64,000 bases of DNA from Papaver somniferum (taxonomy: Eukaryota; Streptophyta; Magnoliopsida; Ranunculales; Papaveraceae). Below the pieces are notes generated by a model. That model had not been told where the DNA came from, searched no databases, and saw only the letters and a list, made by a program, of their open reading frames with translations. Positions 45,970 through 56,152 of this stretch are shown here, one piece after another. Positions within the stretch are counted from its first letter, which is position 1; every line of letters begins with the position of its first letter. Location of the stretch: the NCBI RefSeq assembly GCF_003573695.1, contig NC_039359.1, forward strand, positions 188,750,813 through 188,814,812, written 5' to 3'. The position numbers were made by a program, and so were the translations under genes.

Positions 45970-46780
45970 TTTTCTTTCCATGATATCTTGAACCTTGGAA
46001 TTCTGAGAGGTGCGAGGTTTTATTTTGGTTTTGATTTCTTGATTGGTTTTGGATTGTGAAATCGATCGTCTTGACCAGTGGACCGTCAGTCCCCAGTATT
46101 TTTTTAAGTCTCTCCCTTTCGTTTTCCCTTCTTCTGGTGAGACCTAGATAGAGGACCCAGGTAGAAAAATTGATGTAAAGACCTAGGTGGTCGAAGTTGG
46201 AGGTACCTTGATGAAGGATTTAGCGGAAGGACCTGGTGGACATCGATCGACTGTGCATGTTGTATGCTCTGGAAGCTGTAGGAACCTCATACGACGTCGG
46301 AATTCGATGCTTGACCCCAAATTTTGAAGCTAAGAGACTGAGTTATCACATGAGAAAAGAATCACTCAATTTGGAGTTGCAGAGGTCATCCAAATAAGCG
46401 TTCACATCTATAATTTGTAATCCCGTACAAATTTTTCAGATGTCGTAGACCTGACGGTAAAGGCCATATATTTCAGCTTGTACGCCCGATTGATGCGCCC
46501 TTTTGGTATGTTGTAGAAGAAACATAGACGAACATCTTTCATTGAGGATGTATTGTCCCATTCCTCACCCATTGGTACGTTTTTGTAAACCCATGGCCTG
46601 GAGCATGTCGTATCTCACTTGTAGAGGCGATGAGAACATCTTGTAGAAGATTTTGGTTTTGTGCCCGTCTGCCGGGTAAGCTTTGGGAAGATGTTCATGT
46701 TAGCATGTTTTCATGTTTACACATCTTGATATGAATCATTAGGGATTGAAGATGTATGATCCATAGAGAATGGATAGTTG
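45970..46780. other. E2 internal, no recognised gene
   Basis: No supported coding frame. One word GGTATGTTGTAGAAG (46506) recalls GATATGTTGTAGAAAAC in the intron at 44930, so parts may be duplicated introns of the same gene family. Confidence 0.35.
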
Positions 46781-47600
46781 ATGAAGCCGGATGTTGCGCC
46801 CGAGAGTGATGTTGAGATTACAACTGGAAGTTCTCCATAAATTCTTGTTGATGCTGAGACCATGAATAGAGTTCATCCACATGATGATGCCGATACTATG
46901 ATTGTAGTTGATACAGAGACTGAAGATCCTCTTCCGTCCAGTGAGCATGCACGAACTAATTGGTGAGTTGAGCATTCCTAAGATGAAGGTGTATTAGGAT
47001 TTCAACCAAACCCTCATGTTATGACTTTACTGTGAAGTGGCTTCGTCATGAATCGATGTTGTTGCGCGGTAGATAGCAGCAACAGTCTTCATTATGGATA
47101 TGATTGGTGAAGAGAGGATGTTCCCCAGTCGTGCAGGGGCTTTTTATGTAGAGAGGTTCCGTTTGACGACGTTTCATGGAATCACATTAGGTTGCAATGA
47201 CTTGTTATGTGGATAACATTTTTTGAAATATATTTAATTGATATTTCCAATAAAATAAAGTCTCCGATGCATCCCTCATTCACTTAGCAGAGTTAAAGGA
47301 GTTTGTAGCATCCATTGATGAACGGTGTTGCATCTAGTTCAGAAGTCTTATCATGGGATAGTGAAGGCTTATCGATTTTAATTCAGTTATACTTTGATCA
47401 TGTTGGTGTTGAACCGGTGTGTCAAGTCGAGATATTATGCTGAAGCTAGAGGCGTTATTATTGAAGGTGTACTCTTTGATTAGGAGTACAATTCGAAGGC
47501 TTCTTATGTGCTTGAGCGCTGAAGCGTTGAATGTCTTATGCTTGATCGTCTCGACTCCGTGTATCTTCTGTCGATTCAGCATTCCTCTGTGATGGATTCA
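46781..47600 (+). repeat. Degenerate echoes of the antisense gene
   Basis: GTGAAGTGGCTTCGTCA at 47034 matches CTGAAGTGGCTTCGTCA at 45774. GTGTACTCTTTGATTAGGAG at 47465 matches GATGTACTCTTTGATTGAGA at 45716. Their order is reversed relative to the gene, so at least two more decayed copies or a rearrangement are present. An acidic stretch at 46783-46960 may also belong to it. Confidence 0.45.
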
Positions 47601-48149
47601 ATACTTGTGCAGACATCAGAGATTTTTGATTTTGTGGCACTCGTGGACATTCCTCAAAATTTATGGAGATATTCCCAAAGTGTTCTTTGTCATGCTTCTG
47701 TCATCTCTCAGTGGTGAATGTCACGGTTAGATGCTCGATTAGAAGCGGCGTCCGGTTCAACCACTTGGTAAAATATTGCTGGAGTGAGATTACCCACTCA
47801 TAGCGTCTTGTAATAGCAGAGATGCTAGCTTAATTGAGTCCACATGCTAGAATAACATGTGAGGGGATGAAAGACATAGACATGGAAGGAATGAGACTTG
47901 CCTGAATGTGAAACCTCTTGATGAATTTCTATGTATCTTTTGCAGGTTATTATTTCAACCTCGTCAGAGTTCGAATTTCCTCCAAGTGCTCTGATGATGG
48001 AACGTCCGCCAAATCTTCTGGATCAGAAATTACTTTGTTGGAGAGATGTGCAACAAAAGACGCTTTGTCTGTAGTCATGTTTTCAGCATGGGTCCATGTT
48101 ATCGCGTCATATCTTGGATTTTCCTGATTATGTGAAACTTGTTATATGT
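47601..48149 (-). other. E2 internal between protease remnant and gene echoes
   Basis: A short - strand frame is open from about 48090 to 47947 (it includes KASFVAHLSNKVISDPEDL) without a known motif. RT would be expected next in this direction but no RT motif was found anywhere between here and 42808. Confidence 0.4.
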
Positions 48150-48420
48150 TCAGGTTGAACGTATTTTCACCTTGAGAGTGATGTAGGTATAAGCATCTCT
48201 GAGCGTTCCTTCATGGTCTCTGATTGAGATGGGTGCATGGGTAGCTTCTTGTCGACTGATGCCTGTGACTCTGAGGGATTTCAGTGGAATGATGTTGATG
48301 GCGGTGTCAGCATCGATCAATATTCTTCTGAATTCATTTCCTCTAAGATGGACTGTGGTATGAAGTCCCCAGTCATGCATCTCCTTGTATGTGGTGGGAG
48401 GTTATGGAGGCACTTCTAGA
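48150..48420 (-). pseudogene. E2 aspartic protease remnant
   Basis: Minus-strand frame with TVHLRGNEFRRILIDADTAI followed by NIIPLKSL. In Tat-like proteases this place reads ILID-G-S-N-I; here the catalytic triad appears as DAD-T, so the D is kept but the following residues differ. It then runs SIRDHEGTLRDAYTY, fitting the strand after the active site. The frame ends at 48150. It directly follows the gag remnant in the same direction. Confidence 0.6.
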
Positions 48421-48565
48421 ATATGGTTCAAAGCCGTGAACATGTCTCCCTTTTGAGCCTTTGACAGATAAAGCAATTCGCATACATGCCGGACTGAACT
48501 GCTTCTTTGACTGGTTGTTCGGAGATTTTGAAAGTTCTGACTGGAAGAGGGTCTCTGTGTACTCT

Positions 48566-49772
48566 TTAAGTCCCCAAGTTAATTTCCCCAGATCCGACTT
48601 TTTCCTTGAATATGCGCTTCAAGATCCTGCAGTCGCTGGTGGTATGATTGACGAACCTATGGAAACGGCAGTAGCGAGGGTTCTCCATTTCTTCTTCAGT
48701 TGGTTCTTTTTTGACATATGGTAGCTTGATTGCACCATCCTGGATCCATACATATAGTAGTTCGATCACCTCTTCGATCGAGAAAGGGAAATCTGTTTCT
48801 GCTGGATCTGCATTTTGAGTTGGAGCTTGTGCATCCAGGATTTGACTACCCCTTTTTTGGTGATTTCGGAGGAGCTAGAGAAGCGTGCTTGCACTGTGAT
48901 TCTACTTTCTGTTTGCTCCTTTCTGCAACAACTTTTGTGGAAGGATGGAGATTGTACTGATTTTTGACTATGCGCCGGATGCTTCGAGATTCCTCGACCT
49001 TGCAGACTTTGCTCTTTCTAGTAAAGCATTGCTGATCGCTTGGCTGCTCCAAGGAGTTCTGAGAAATTCTGGAATCGCAGATTCTCCAGAAAGGCTCTGT
49101 AGATTGGGATCATTCCACTGTTTTCATGCTCTCCTGGTGCCTCCATGAATCATATGTTCTCGAGCGTTCCCTGTTCAGTTGTATAGTGTGGACGTTGGGG
49201 AAGTGTAGCTCTTTGGGAGAGGAAGGAATTATTTGAGTAGCAGCAGGATATGGAGGTTGATGACGGTGGAAAGATGGTGTCTTGTCTTTTCGTCGATCCT
49301 CCATGAAGCATTTCATGTCCTCATGAGTGATGAAGCCTGCAGGTTTCTTTGTTGGCGGGTTATCTGCAGCCTTGTGGACTTCATCATCATCTACTACATG
49401 GATCAGAATGACTTCAGGACCAGTGTCCGGAGATGTTTCTTTGGATTTTCCTTTCTCCTGAGCTTTCCCTGACATCTTGTCAATGGGAGTTTTGAGATAA
49501 TTGCACAGCTCTTTCTGAGTGGTGGCCATGTCAATCTGATTTTTGGTGAGAGTCCCTTGCACCTTCATGAGATCAGCTACGGTAGGTGGATTCTCCCTGA
49601 CTTCCTCAGGACGTCGGCCGAAGAGAGGTTGATTTTCGTTGTTGGTGTGAGGAGGAGTATTATCACCACTATTGTTGTAAGCAGGAATGGTTTCTGGAAT
49701 ACCACCGTTGTTGCTAGTGCTAGCGATGTTCGCGTTAAGATTTGTAACTGAACCTGACCTAAGATCAACCAT
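48566..49772 (-). pseudogene. E2 gag remnant (Tat-like)
   Basis: ATG at 49772 starts MVDLRSGSVTNLN, 57 bp after the 5' LTR. The first frame (to 49110) is a P- and N-rich, low-complexity N-terminal part with RRPEEVRENPPTVADLM and a K/E-rich middle. The capsid core expected next is missing or unrecognisable: after stops at 49110 and 48846 the sequence reaches the C-terminal block ELLYVWIQDGAIKLPYV and the finger-like RYCRFHRFVNHTTSDCRILK, typical of Tat gag. So a deletion has removed the centre. Particle formation by this product is unlikely. Confidence 0.65.
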
Positions 49773-49829
49773 TTTGCGAAAATGTGAGATTGCAACCGAG
49801 AGATTAATCTCCCACTGTGATCGTCAATC
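49773..49829 (-). other. E2 leader, PBS not identified
   Basis: Minus strand after the LTR reads GATTGACGATCACAGTGGGAG. No TGG-starting match to a tRNA end lies within the usual few bases; TGGGAGATTAATC begins 14 bases in and is only a weak candidate. Confidence 0.4.
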
Positions 49830-50577
49830 TGTGGATGGGGGAAAACGAGCCGCAGGTTTTTGGGAAAGTGAAGAGTCGAGCGTGCTGTCGAGACTCCTCA
49901 GCCGGGCAAAAATTTTAATCCTCACACAGATGCACCGCTGCAAAGGGGGTTCTTAAATTCGGGAAATCAATCTGTATGACTCCGGCCTAAACCAAGACAA
50001 TGGCCGTTCCATAGTCAATTCGGTCGCAAAGAAGGAGATGGGTTGATCTGTAGGAGGGAAGCTGAGAGTTGTGTGGGATCAGTGATGATCAAGGATTGTG
50101 GGTGTGTTGAAGGTTTTTGCAATATTGCTGAACTTCTGAAGTTGAGTTCTGTGAATAAGTTTATATCGATTTGTTAACAGATAATGATGATAATCGATGA
50201 TTGATGATATCCCGATGTCCTCGATTTAGACTTATTTATATTGCTAGAATGATGTACCACTGATCCCTGTAAGTGTGACGGTTTCTTGAGTGAAAGAGTG
50301 GAAAGTGGGAGATCGTGGTAAAGTCAGTTCCATGTCGTGCGGAGACTTGACTGATCGTGCACCCACTACCTTGCTAACTCCTTCAACCGTTTACACAACT
50401 TACGCACATTTCTAATTGTGGATGAATCCACGTGCCGTAGACCGCCAGACCAAAACCCTAAGTGATATCCCCCCATTTGTGACATGATTGATATTTCACG
50501 AATCGTGGAGTCTGCAAAGAAGACGTGTATTAGTTAGTCAGTTGTTGACTGATATAGACTGTGAGTCTAATTTTGTT

Positions 50578-50939
50578 GAATCGAGCATAAGTGGTGAATG
50601 CTCAGTGATTCATGGATTGAACATGTAGTTATCTGAGTTGTCAATGAATTACTAACTAGAGCGACTGAGCAAGTATTTCTCAACTCGACGAATTGCTGAA
50701 TATTGAGAGTTTGTTGAGCAATTGAGCATGTATTGTTCAATTCGACAAATTTGATAATTTTGGCGTGCAACTAAGCAAGTGTTGCTAAATTCAACAAAAT
50801 ACTGAATATTGATAATTTGACGTGCAATTGAGCAAGTGTTGCTCAATTCGACAAACTACTGATGAATTACTGAACATTGATGGTTGGATCAATATTCGAG
50901 CAACTGAGCAAGTATTGCTCAATTCGACGAATTATTTAC
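50578..50939. repeat. Hairpin array 1 in E2 5' LTR
   Basis: Same units as 29011-29370. The best unit here is AATTGAGCA-AGTGT-TGCTCAATT near 50825-50848. Confidence 0.75.
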
Positions 50940-51853
50940 TGGTGCCGTGACCCAATAAAATATTAATCAAAAATATTGGTGAATTACCGAATATTATTAA
51001 TTCGGATGTTGATTGCTGAATCGACATTATTTTGTGTTTGAACTTGCTCAGAATGGTGATTCGTGGAGCGTTTGTTCGTAACCCTAATTTTATCAATCCT
51101 TCAGAAATTGGTGAATTGCTGAAAATTGGTCATGAGTGAGGAGGAACCGACCACATGGAATTATGAGCGTCCATGGGTGCCCAGTGCTCGAGTGAGCACG
51201 CACCAGGGTTCTCAGTTTGAGAGTTGGTGAAAAAACGATGATTAAATGCAGGATTCGTTATTTATTGAAATATTGCTGGATTCAGCATTAGGTGATAAAA
51301 CCTAGGTATGAGAGATGAGGACCGACCAGGAGAGCATGGGACCGGCTCTTGGTGGTCACGGGACCAGTTGTTGGTCATTTGGAGAATCCCCCAGTTGGTT
51401 GGAGAGAGTTCGGGCCCAGTATGAGCAATTGAGCAAATTAGGTCAGAATTATGAAAACGTGTGGGACCGGATTTTTGCAAGCCCTAGGAATGACTCTGGT
51501 CGGTCATGAACATGGTGTCCGTGTCTCCATACTGAGAGTTTCAGTATTTTCTGATGCGTGTTCGAGCAACATTGTGAATTTTCAGAAGAGTTTCATCTTG
51601 ACTGGGAATTCTCGATTTTTGTTGGAATGAGCATGTATGCTCAATTCATCAATATTTTGAAAATATTAAAATAAATTGTTTTAATATTTAAAATTGTCAT
51701 GAGATGGTAGCTAGTCGTGTGACTATGTTGGCTTTTGGTTTTTGGTGATTTGAGTAATATTTGACAAAATATGAAGAAATCATGAATTTTGCTCAAATCT
51801 AGGAGTATCATGAATTGAGGAAAATAATAATTATGAAAGACTAGGGATTTCAA

Positions 51854-52116
51854 GGTGTGAGACCGACCACGGCTAGGGCATGGCCGTCCGTCTAGGTTGT
51901 CCGGTCCCACGCACCTTTCCCTATTTTATTATTTTTCATGAATCCTTGAAGTTATGGAGAACCCTTGAAGTTATGGAAAATCCATGAGTTTTTGTTGAAA
52001 CGGAGGAGTTTCGTGAGATTAGGGAATAATAATTATGAAAGTTAAGGATTGTGAGGTGTGGGACCGACCATGGCTCGGGCATGGCCGGCCGGCTGGGTTG
52101 CGCGGTCCCGTACACC
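51854..52116. repeat. Two GC-rich hairpin units in E2 5' LTR
   Basis: Units 51854-51915 and 52055-52116, about 200 bp apart, part of a diverged tandem repeat that includes TTATGAA, ACCGACCA.GGCT and TGAATCC words. Second unit: GGTGTGGGACCG ... CGGTCCCGTACACC with GGCCGGCCGGC in the centre. A third, weaker relative begins near 52257. Confidence 0.65.
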
Positions 52117-52334
52117 TCTCCTTATTTTATAATATTATTTCGTGAATCCACAAAGTTATGGAGAATTCAGGGGTTTTGCAAAAACAAGGAAAGTTGCTAA
52201 AACCAAGAGGTTTTCGTGAGTTCACGAAATAATAAAAATAAGGAAAATAATGGGAGAGGCACGGAGCGATCATGGTTAGGGCCCGGCCGGCCGGATGGTG
52301 GGCCTGGCCTTGGACACCTCTTATTACTTTATTA

Positions 52335-52762
52335 CTCCCTCTGTTTCTGAAAGTCCGTTCTCTATTCCATTTTGGTTTGTTTTAAAAAGGTGTCCATCTT
52401 ATGTTTATGATCATATTTTTCTAATGAACTCTCTAACATACCCTTAAATTTTTTATATTCATAATTGCTTTTTTGATGGCACCTAATCTGAAATATTATT
52501 GAAATCTATATAATTAAGGAAACAATATATATGGTTCCAAATTAAATTCCTTATAAATGTTATACTCTATAAGTATATAATCTTTTATCTCTATAATTTT
52601 TTCATCTCATTTTTTCCCAAACACCATTTTTGGTAATTTTTATTACTAACATATTTATTGAAATAAATTAAGTAAATAATTAAGGGTAGGAAAGTAAACT
52701 ATTATGGTCTCCTTAATATCTTGACAAAGTCAAACCGGACTGTCTTTGTGAAACAGAGGGAG
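52335..52762. mobile_element. Stowaway-type MITE (428 bp)
   Basis: Perfect 13-bp terminal inverted repeats CTCCCTCTGTTTC/GAAACAGAGGGAG with TA duplicated at 52333-52334 and 52763-52764. CTCCCTC termini with TA duplication define Stowaway (Tc1/mariner) MITEs. The other E2 LTR is empty at this place (about 41570), so it inserted after E2 integrated. No transposase inside. Confidence 0.92.
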
Positions 52763-53003
52763 TAATATTTATTGTTTTCTCCTGTTTTGCGAAGGATTCC
52801 TCATTATTTCATATTTTTCGACACTCATTTGTGCATCCGGGTGCTCAGTCGTGCATCATTGTCGAGTGCACTCGCACCATTTTTGTGGGGCTTACTCAGT
52901 GATGGTCCAGATGCCCGGCTGTTGAGTATTTATTACCAATCTATGAATTCAGTTGAGAATAATTCATGAAACTGGGTAATAAAAATGAATAGTTGTTCAT
53001 TAT

Positions 53004-53460
53004 TAATTCGCAGGATCAGCTGCAGATTCGACTACGAATTCAGAATAATAAAACAAGCATTACCGTCCTATGGGATCGTTGATTCGACCATAGAATCAGA
53101 GTAATTAAGATTATCTATTACCATTTCATGAGATCAGTAGATTCGATCATGAAATCGGAATAATGAGATAACACAATTGTTTTATTGCCATTCTATGAGA
53201 TCAAGCCGTGGAATCGATCATAGAATCGGAGCAATTTTTATTGCCATTCCATGGGATCAGGATGTGGATTCGACCATGGAATATTAGCAATTGTTATTGC
53301 CATTCCATGGGATTAGGTTGTGGATTCGACCATGGAATAGGAGCAATTTTTATTGCCATTCCATGGGATCAGGCCGTGGATTCGACCATGGAATAGGAGC
53401 AATTGTTATTGCCATTCCATGGGATCAGGCCGTGGATTCGACCATGGAATAGGAGCAAGA
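53004..53460. repeat. Hairpin array 2 in E2 5' LTR
   Basis: Eight units as in 41811-42268, in the same order, each with its own matching stem arms (for example ATTTCATGA/TCATGAAAT near 53124-53156). Confidence 0.85.
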
Positions 53461-54000
53461 ATAGATTATTCTGGGAATTCAATAATGAATGTCACGACAG
53501 GATTAATCTATTGCAGAAAAGATATTAGCCAGTTAAAGCGTCACATCTATTCTGAATGGTGCATAGTTAAGGAGTCACGATGTTGTTTACGACCTGAAGG
53601 CGTTAGTGTTCTCAATCTACGGAGAACCGCCTGAATCTATGCACAATCTCTCCACATAATCAGGGAACGGTAAGTGTCACCGACGTCCTGAAGGCGTCCG
53701 TCGCCCAAATATTCTTCTATGTGGAGGTGGGTCTCTCTACTGCAGTCAGGGAATAGTGAGTATCACCGATGTCCTGAAGGTGTTAACCTCTCAATCTACG
53801 GAGAACCGCCCAAATACTTTATTCTGCATAGAGGTCACGACGAAATGCCAGGGATCGAACGCTCAGCTAGTGGAGGCTTTTCGAAAACATATTCATCATG
53901 GCTTCGTAAAATATGAATCGTTGCATGCCTGAAAGCCGTGTCAAAAACATGCCTCATGATTTTACGGTTTTTGCCATTTGTTGAAAATCCACCATCTACA

Positions 54001-54005
54001 CTGGT
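54001..54005. repeat. Right target-site duplication of E2 (CTGGT)
   Basis: Follows the E2 terminus CATCTACA; pairs with CCGGT at 28256-28260, one mismatch. Confidence 0.8.
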
Positions 54006-54669
54006 CCTTGTTACTTGTTTGACCGATCACAAGTATTTCCATATTGAGGTAGAACCGATCCTATTGATTGGTAGAACCGATTGAACTCATGTATGTGATT
54101 TGATATTGATCAATCACATAGTAATCTTGGAATACAGGTGAACCAATTCTAAACTTGTTTGGAAGTGTGGTATAACCGATTCCAAGAATGTAAATCCATA
54201 TAAATATGAATAAGGATTTACAGTGAAAAGATGTCAACATACTTTGAACACGTACAATAACTTTTATCATTTATTGTTCAAAGATATTCCTTAGTACTCA
54301 AGGAAATCCTGTGTCGAAACAAATTGAGAATCTTTTAATTAAGATTTTTGGTTGTATATGCTTTAATTACCAGCAATTAAATGCTAGTAATTACTAATTG
54401 GAGATTTTCTATTTAGAGATTTCAGAAATTTTGGACAAGCATTTATTGGAATTAGGAAAACCGAATTTTTTTATTCATTTCATATCTTTAGAATATTTTC
54501 GGTTTTGGAAATTCCTTGGTGTCCAAACATCATTGGTTTATAAATACCTAAGTTTGCATTTCTAGCAAACTATCCTAAGAGCCGGGAAAACTTCATCCTT
54601 GTTGTTTCTGGTGGAGCCGTCTATTCGGAGAGTAAGGCTGTAGAATTCGATTAGATTCCTCTAAAAAAG
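54006..54669 (+). mobile_element. E0 3' LTR, right part, truncated
   Basis: Matches the 5' LTR from about 1985 to 2640. TATA box TATAAATA at 54539-54546. Similarity stops after AAAAAAGTAT at 54669, while the 5' LTR continues about 1.1 kb more. So the U5 end of this LTR has been lost or replaced. Confidence 0.8.
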
Positions 54670-56152
54670 TATGTCTATAAACTTGATCAAGATTTATGTT
54701 TTTATTATTTGCTTAAAGTACTTACAATGATCCATGTACCTTGTATATCATTCATCTCTACCTAATTTGATTTGTGTTTAAGGTTCTTAAATGTTTAGGT
54801 TTGAAAATAGTAGTTCAGGATGGTTGGCCTTCATGGTACACATAGCAGGTATGCGTACCATCATTTAAAAAAATTAAAGTCCAGGGATTTCGGTTCGCGA
54901 AAATCGTTTGCAAACAGATTTACATTCGTTTTCGAACACCGTTTACGAACTGGCCTGTGGATGTCAATATTTGACAACTTGTTTTGGTCGTAACTTCTTC
55001 GTCCGAACTTGGAATTACCTCATTCTTTTTGCATCCCCTTCGTCTTTGAGTTCTCTTTAAAATGGAGATGAGAATTCCTGAGTTTGGATGAGTTAAGATT
55101 AGTATTTGTCCCGTATCTTGTTTTTCAGTGTTTTTCTACGTTTCGTCGCACTTGTACCACTTCTCTTGGACTTGGGCACTGGGATTCTGGAGTACTTCTC
55201 TTCTAAGATCATTTATAACTTTTTAAGAATGTTTTTGGTGAATCACAAAGAAGAAAGTTCAAGAATAGGCAGTAGTACGCGTTACTCTGGGATTCTTGAA
55301 CGTTCACAATCCTCTTATGTGAACTACGGTGCATGGTTGTTAATGACTTCGTATTTTCTTCTTTAAGAAAATATTTTTTATGCACCTTTGGTATCCATTA
55401 TTGGTATAAATCCTTGCGGAAAAGATTGATTCTACCTTCTAAGGGCAAATCATCTTGTATGTTATTTACGAGTTTGTTTCTTACAAGTTTGTCTCTTCAT
55501 TTTGTTATCTAGGAAACTTCTCGTGAGAATTTATTCTTATGTTTGAGAAGGATCACTAGGGTTTGAAATAGCAATTATTGTGATTACACATAGCTATTGC
55601 CAGCGATTTTCATCTTGCAATGTTTTTAGATTTATTTATTTAAATTCTAAGTTATTTGAAAGATGGTTTTGCAGTATTAATCTTTATTGGTTTCATATTG
55701 CAAAAAATATTTTATGGGATATGTTGTGTTTACGTCTGTGAACTATGATTATCTCATATATGCTCAAAAGTTAAGTCTATTGTGTCATTATGCAAATATA
55801 AATGAAAGATAGAATGAACTTTTGAAAATTCCACAGTATTGATCTTTCCCTTATCCACTTTTATGTGAAAGTACTGTATGACTCAGTAAGTTTTCTTATG
55901 TTGAGTGATTTCTGGTTAAGTTAATCATAAAGGTTCTCTTGTGTTTAGTTTAATCGATGATATTTTGGACATTAACAAATCACGTCCAAAGAAATCCATT
56001 TTTTCTTATAAAAGTAAGGTCGCTCATGTTGTTCTTTCAGGAATGATATTTTATGGGGGCAGTTCTTAATTGAACTTGTGCTTAATTGCCAAATCTTTGT
56101 GGGGAGTGCGGCTGTGGAATATTGTAGGAGTTATCTTGTATTTTATAAACTC
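54670..56152 (+). mobile_element. Copia-like 3' non-coding sequence, low certainty
   Basis: No supported gene. GAACTTGTGCTTAATTGCC near 56070 resembles GAACTTGCGCTTAATG at 25333 inside E0, in the same context (TTGTTCTT... upstream, TCTTTCTGGG/TCTTTGTGGG downstream). This suggests SIRE-like internal sequence from another copy. A frame at 55106-55366 has no motif. Confidence 0.45.

Larger units (their letters stand above)
28261..54000 (-). mobile_element. E2: Tat-like gypsy element, non-autonomous, with nested E3
   Basis: LTR termini TGTGGATG...CATCTACA on the + strand. Left LTR (3' LTR of the - strand element) 28261-42807, split by E3; right LTR (5' LTR) 49830-54000, carrying a MITE. Without insertions both LTRs are about 3.74 kb. 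The internal region (42808-49829) has gag and protease remnants on the - strand (48150-49772) and a host-gene-like spliced sequence on the + strand (44410-45968). No RT or integrase was found. The gag zinc-finger type and the antisense gene on the 3' side recall the Tat lineage, where extra, often antisense frames between pol and the 3' LTR have been described. Confidence 0.8.
49830..54000 (-). repeat. E2 5' LTR
   Basis: 4171 bp including the 428-bp MITE. Holds hairpin array 1 (50578-50939), two GC-rich hairpin units (51854-51915, 52055-52116) and hairpin array 2 (53004-53460). It shows the empty E3 site near 52018-52022. No gene supported; frames at 50567-50846, 51262-51509 and 53208-53916 are repeats of LTR sequence. 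Confidence 0.9.
1707..54669 (+). mobile_element. E0: degenerate SIRE-like copia element, host of the nest
   Basis: Pieces: 5' LTR 1707-3221 and 22145-22730, PBS 22733, internal 22731-27317, PPT 27304-27316, 3' LTR 27318-28260 and 54006-54669. The LTRs match over the shared parts (1710-2640 against 28014-28260 plus 54001-54669). The 5' LTR lacks about 0.69 kb at its start and the 3' LTR lacks about 1.1 kb at its end. No RT, RNase H or integrase could be found in the 4.6-kb internal region, so the copy is non-autonomous or gutted. The copia assignment rests on the TGGTATCAGAGC primer-binding site, the G-rich PPT and an accessory coiled-coil frame near the 3' side, which is typical of SIRE/Maximus. 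E1 and E2 are inserted in its two LTRs. Confidence 0.75.

Noticed and set aside
47918..48419. Plus-strand frames of 60-69 residues opposite the E2 protease remnant
   Set aside because: They are shadows of the minus-strand gag-protease sequence, which carries the recognisable motifs.
52772..53916. Open frames with repeated CHSMGSGRGFD-like peptides (also 41579-42408)
   Set aside because: They are translations of hairpin array 2; unit length near 55 bp shifts frame and there is no protein repeat family.
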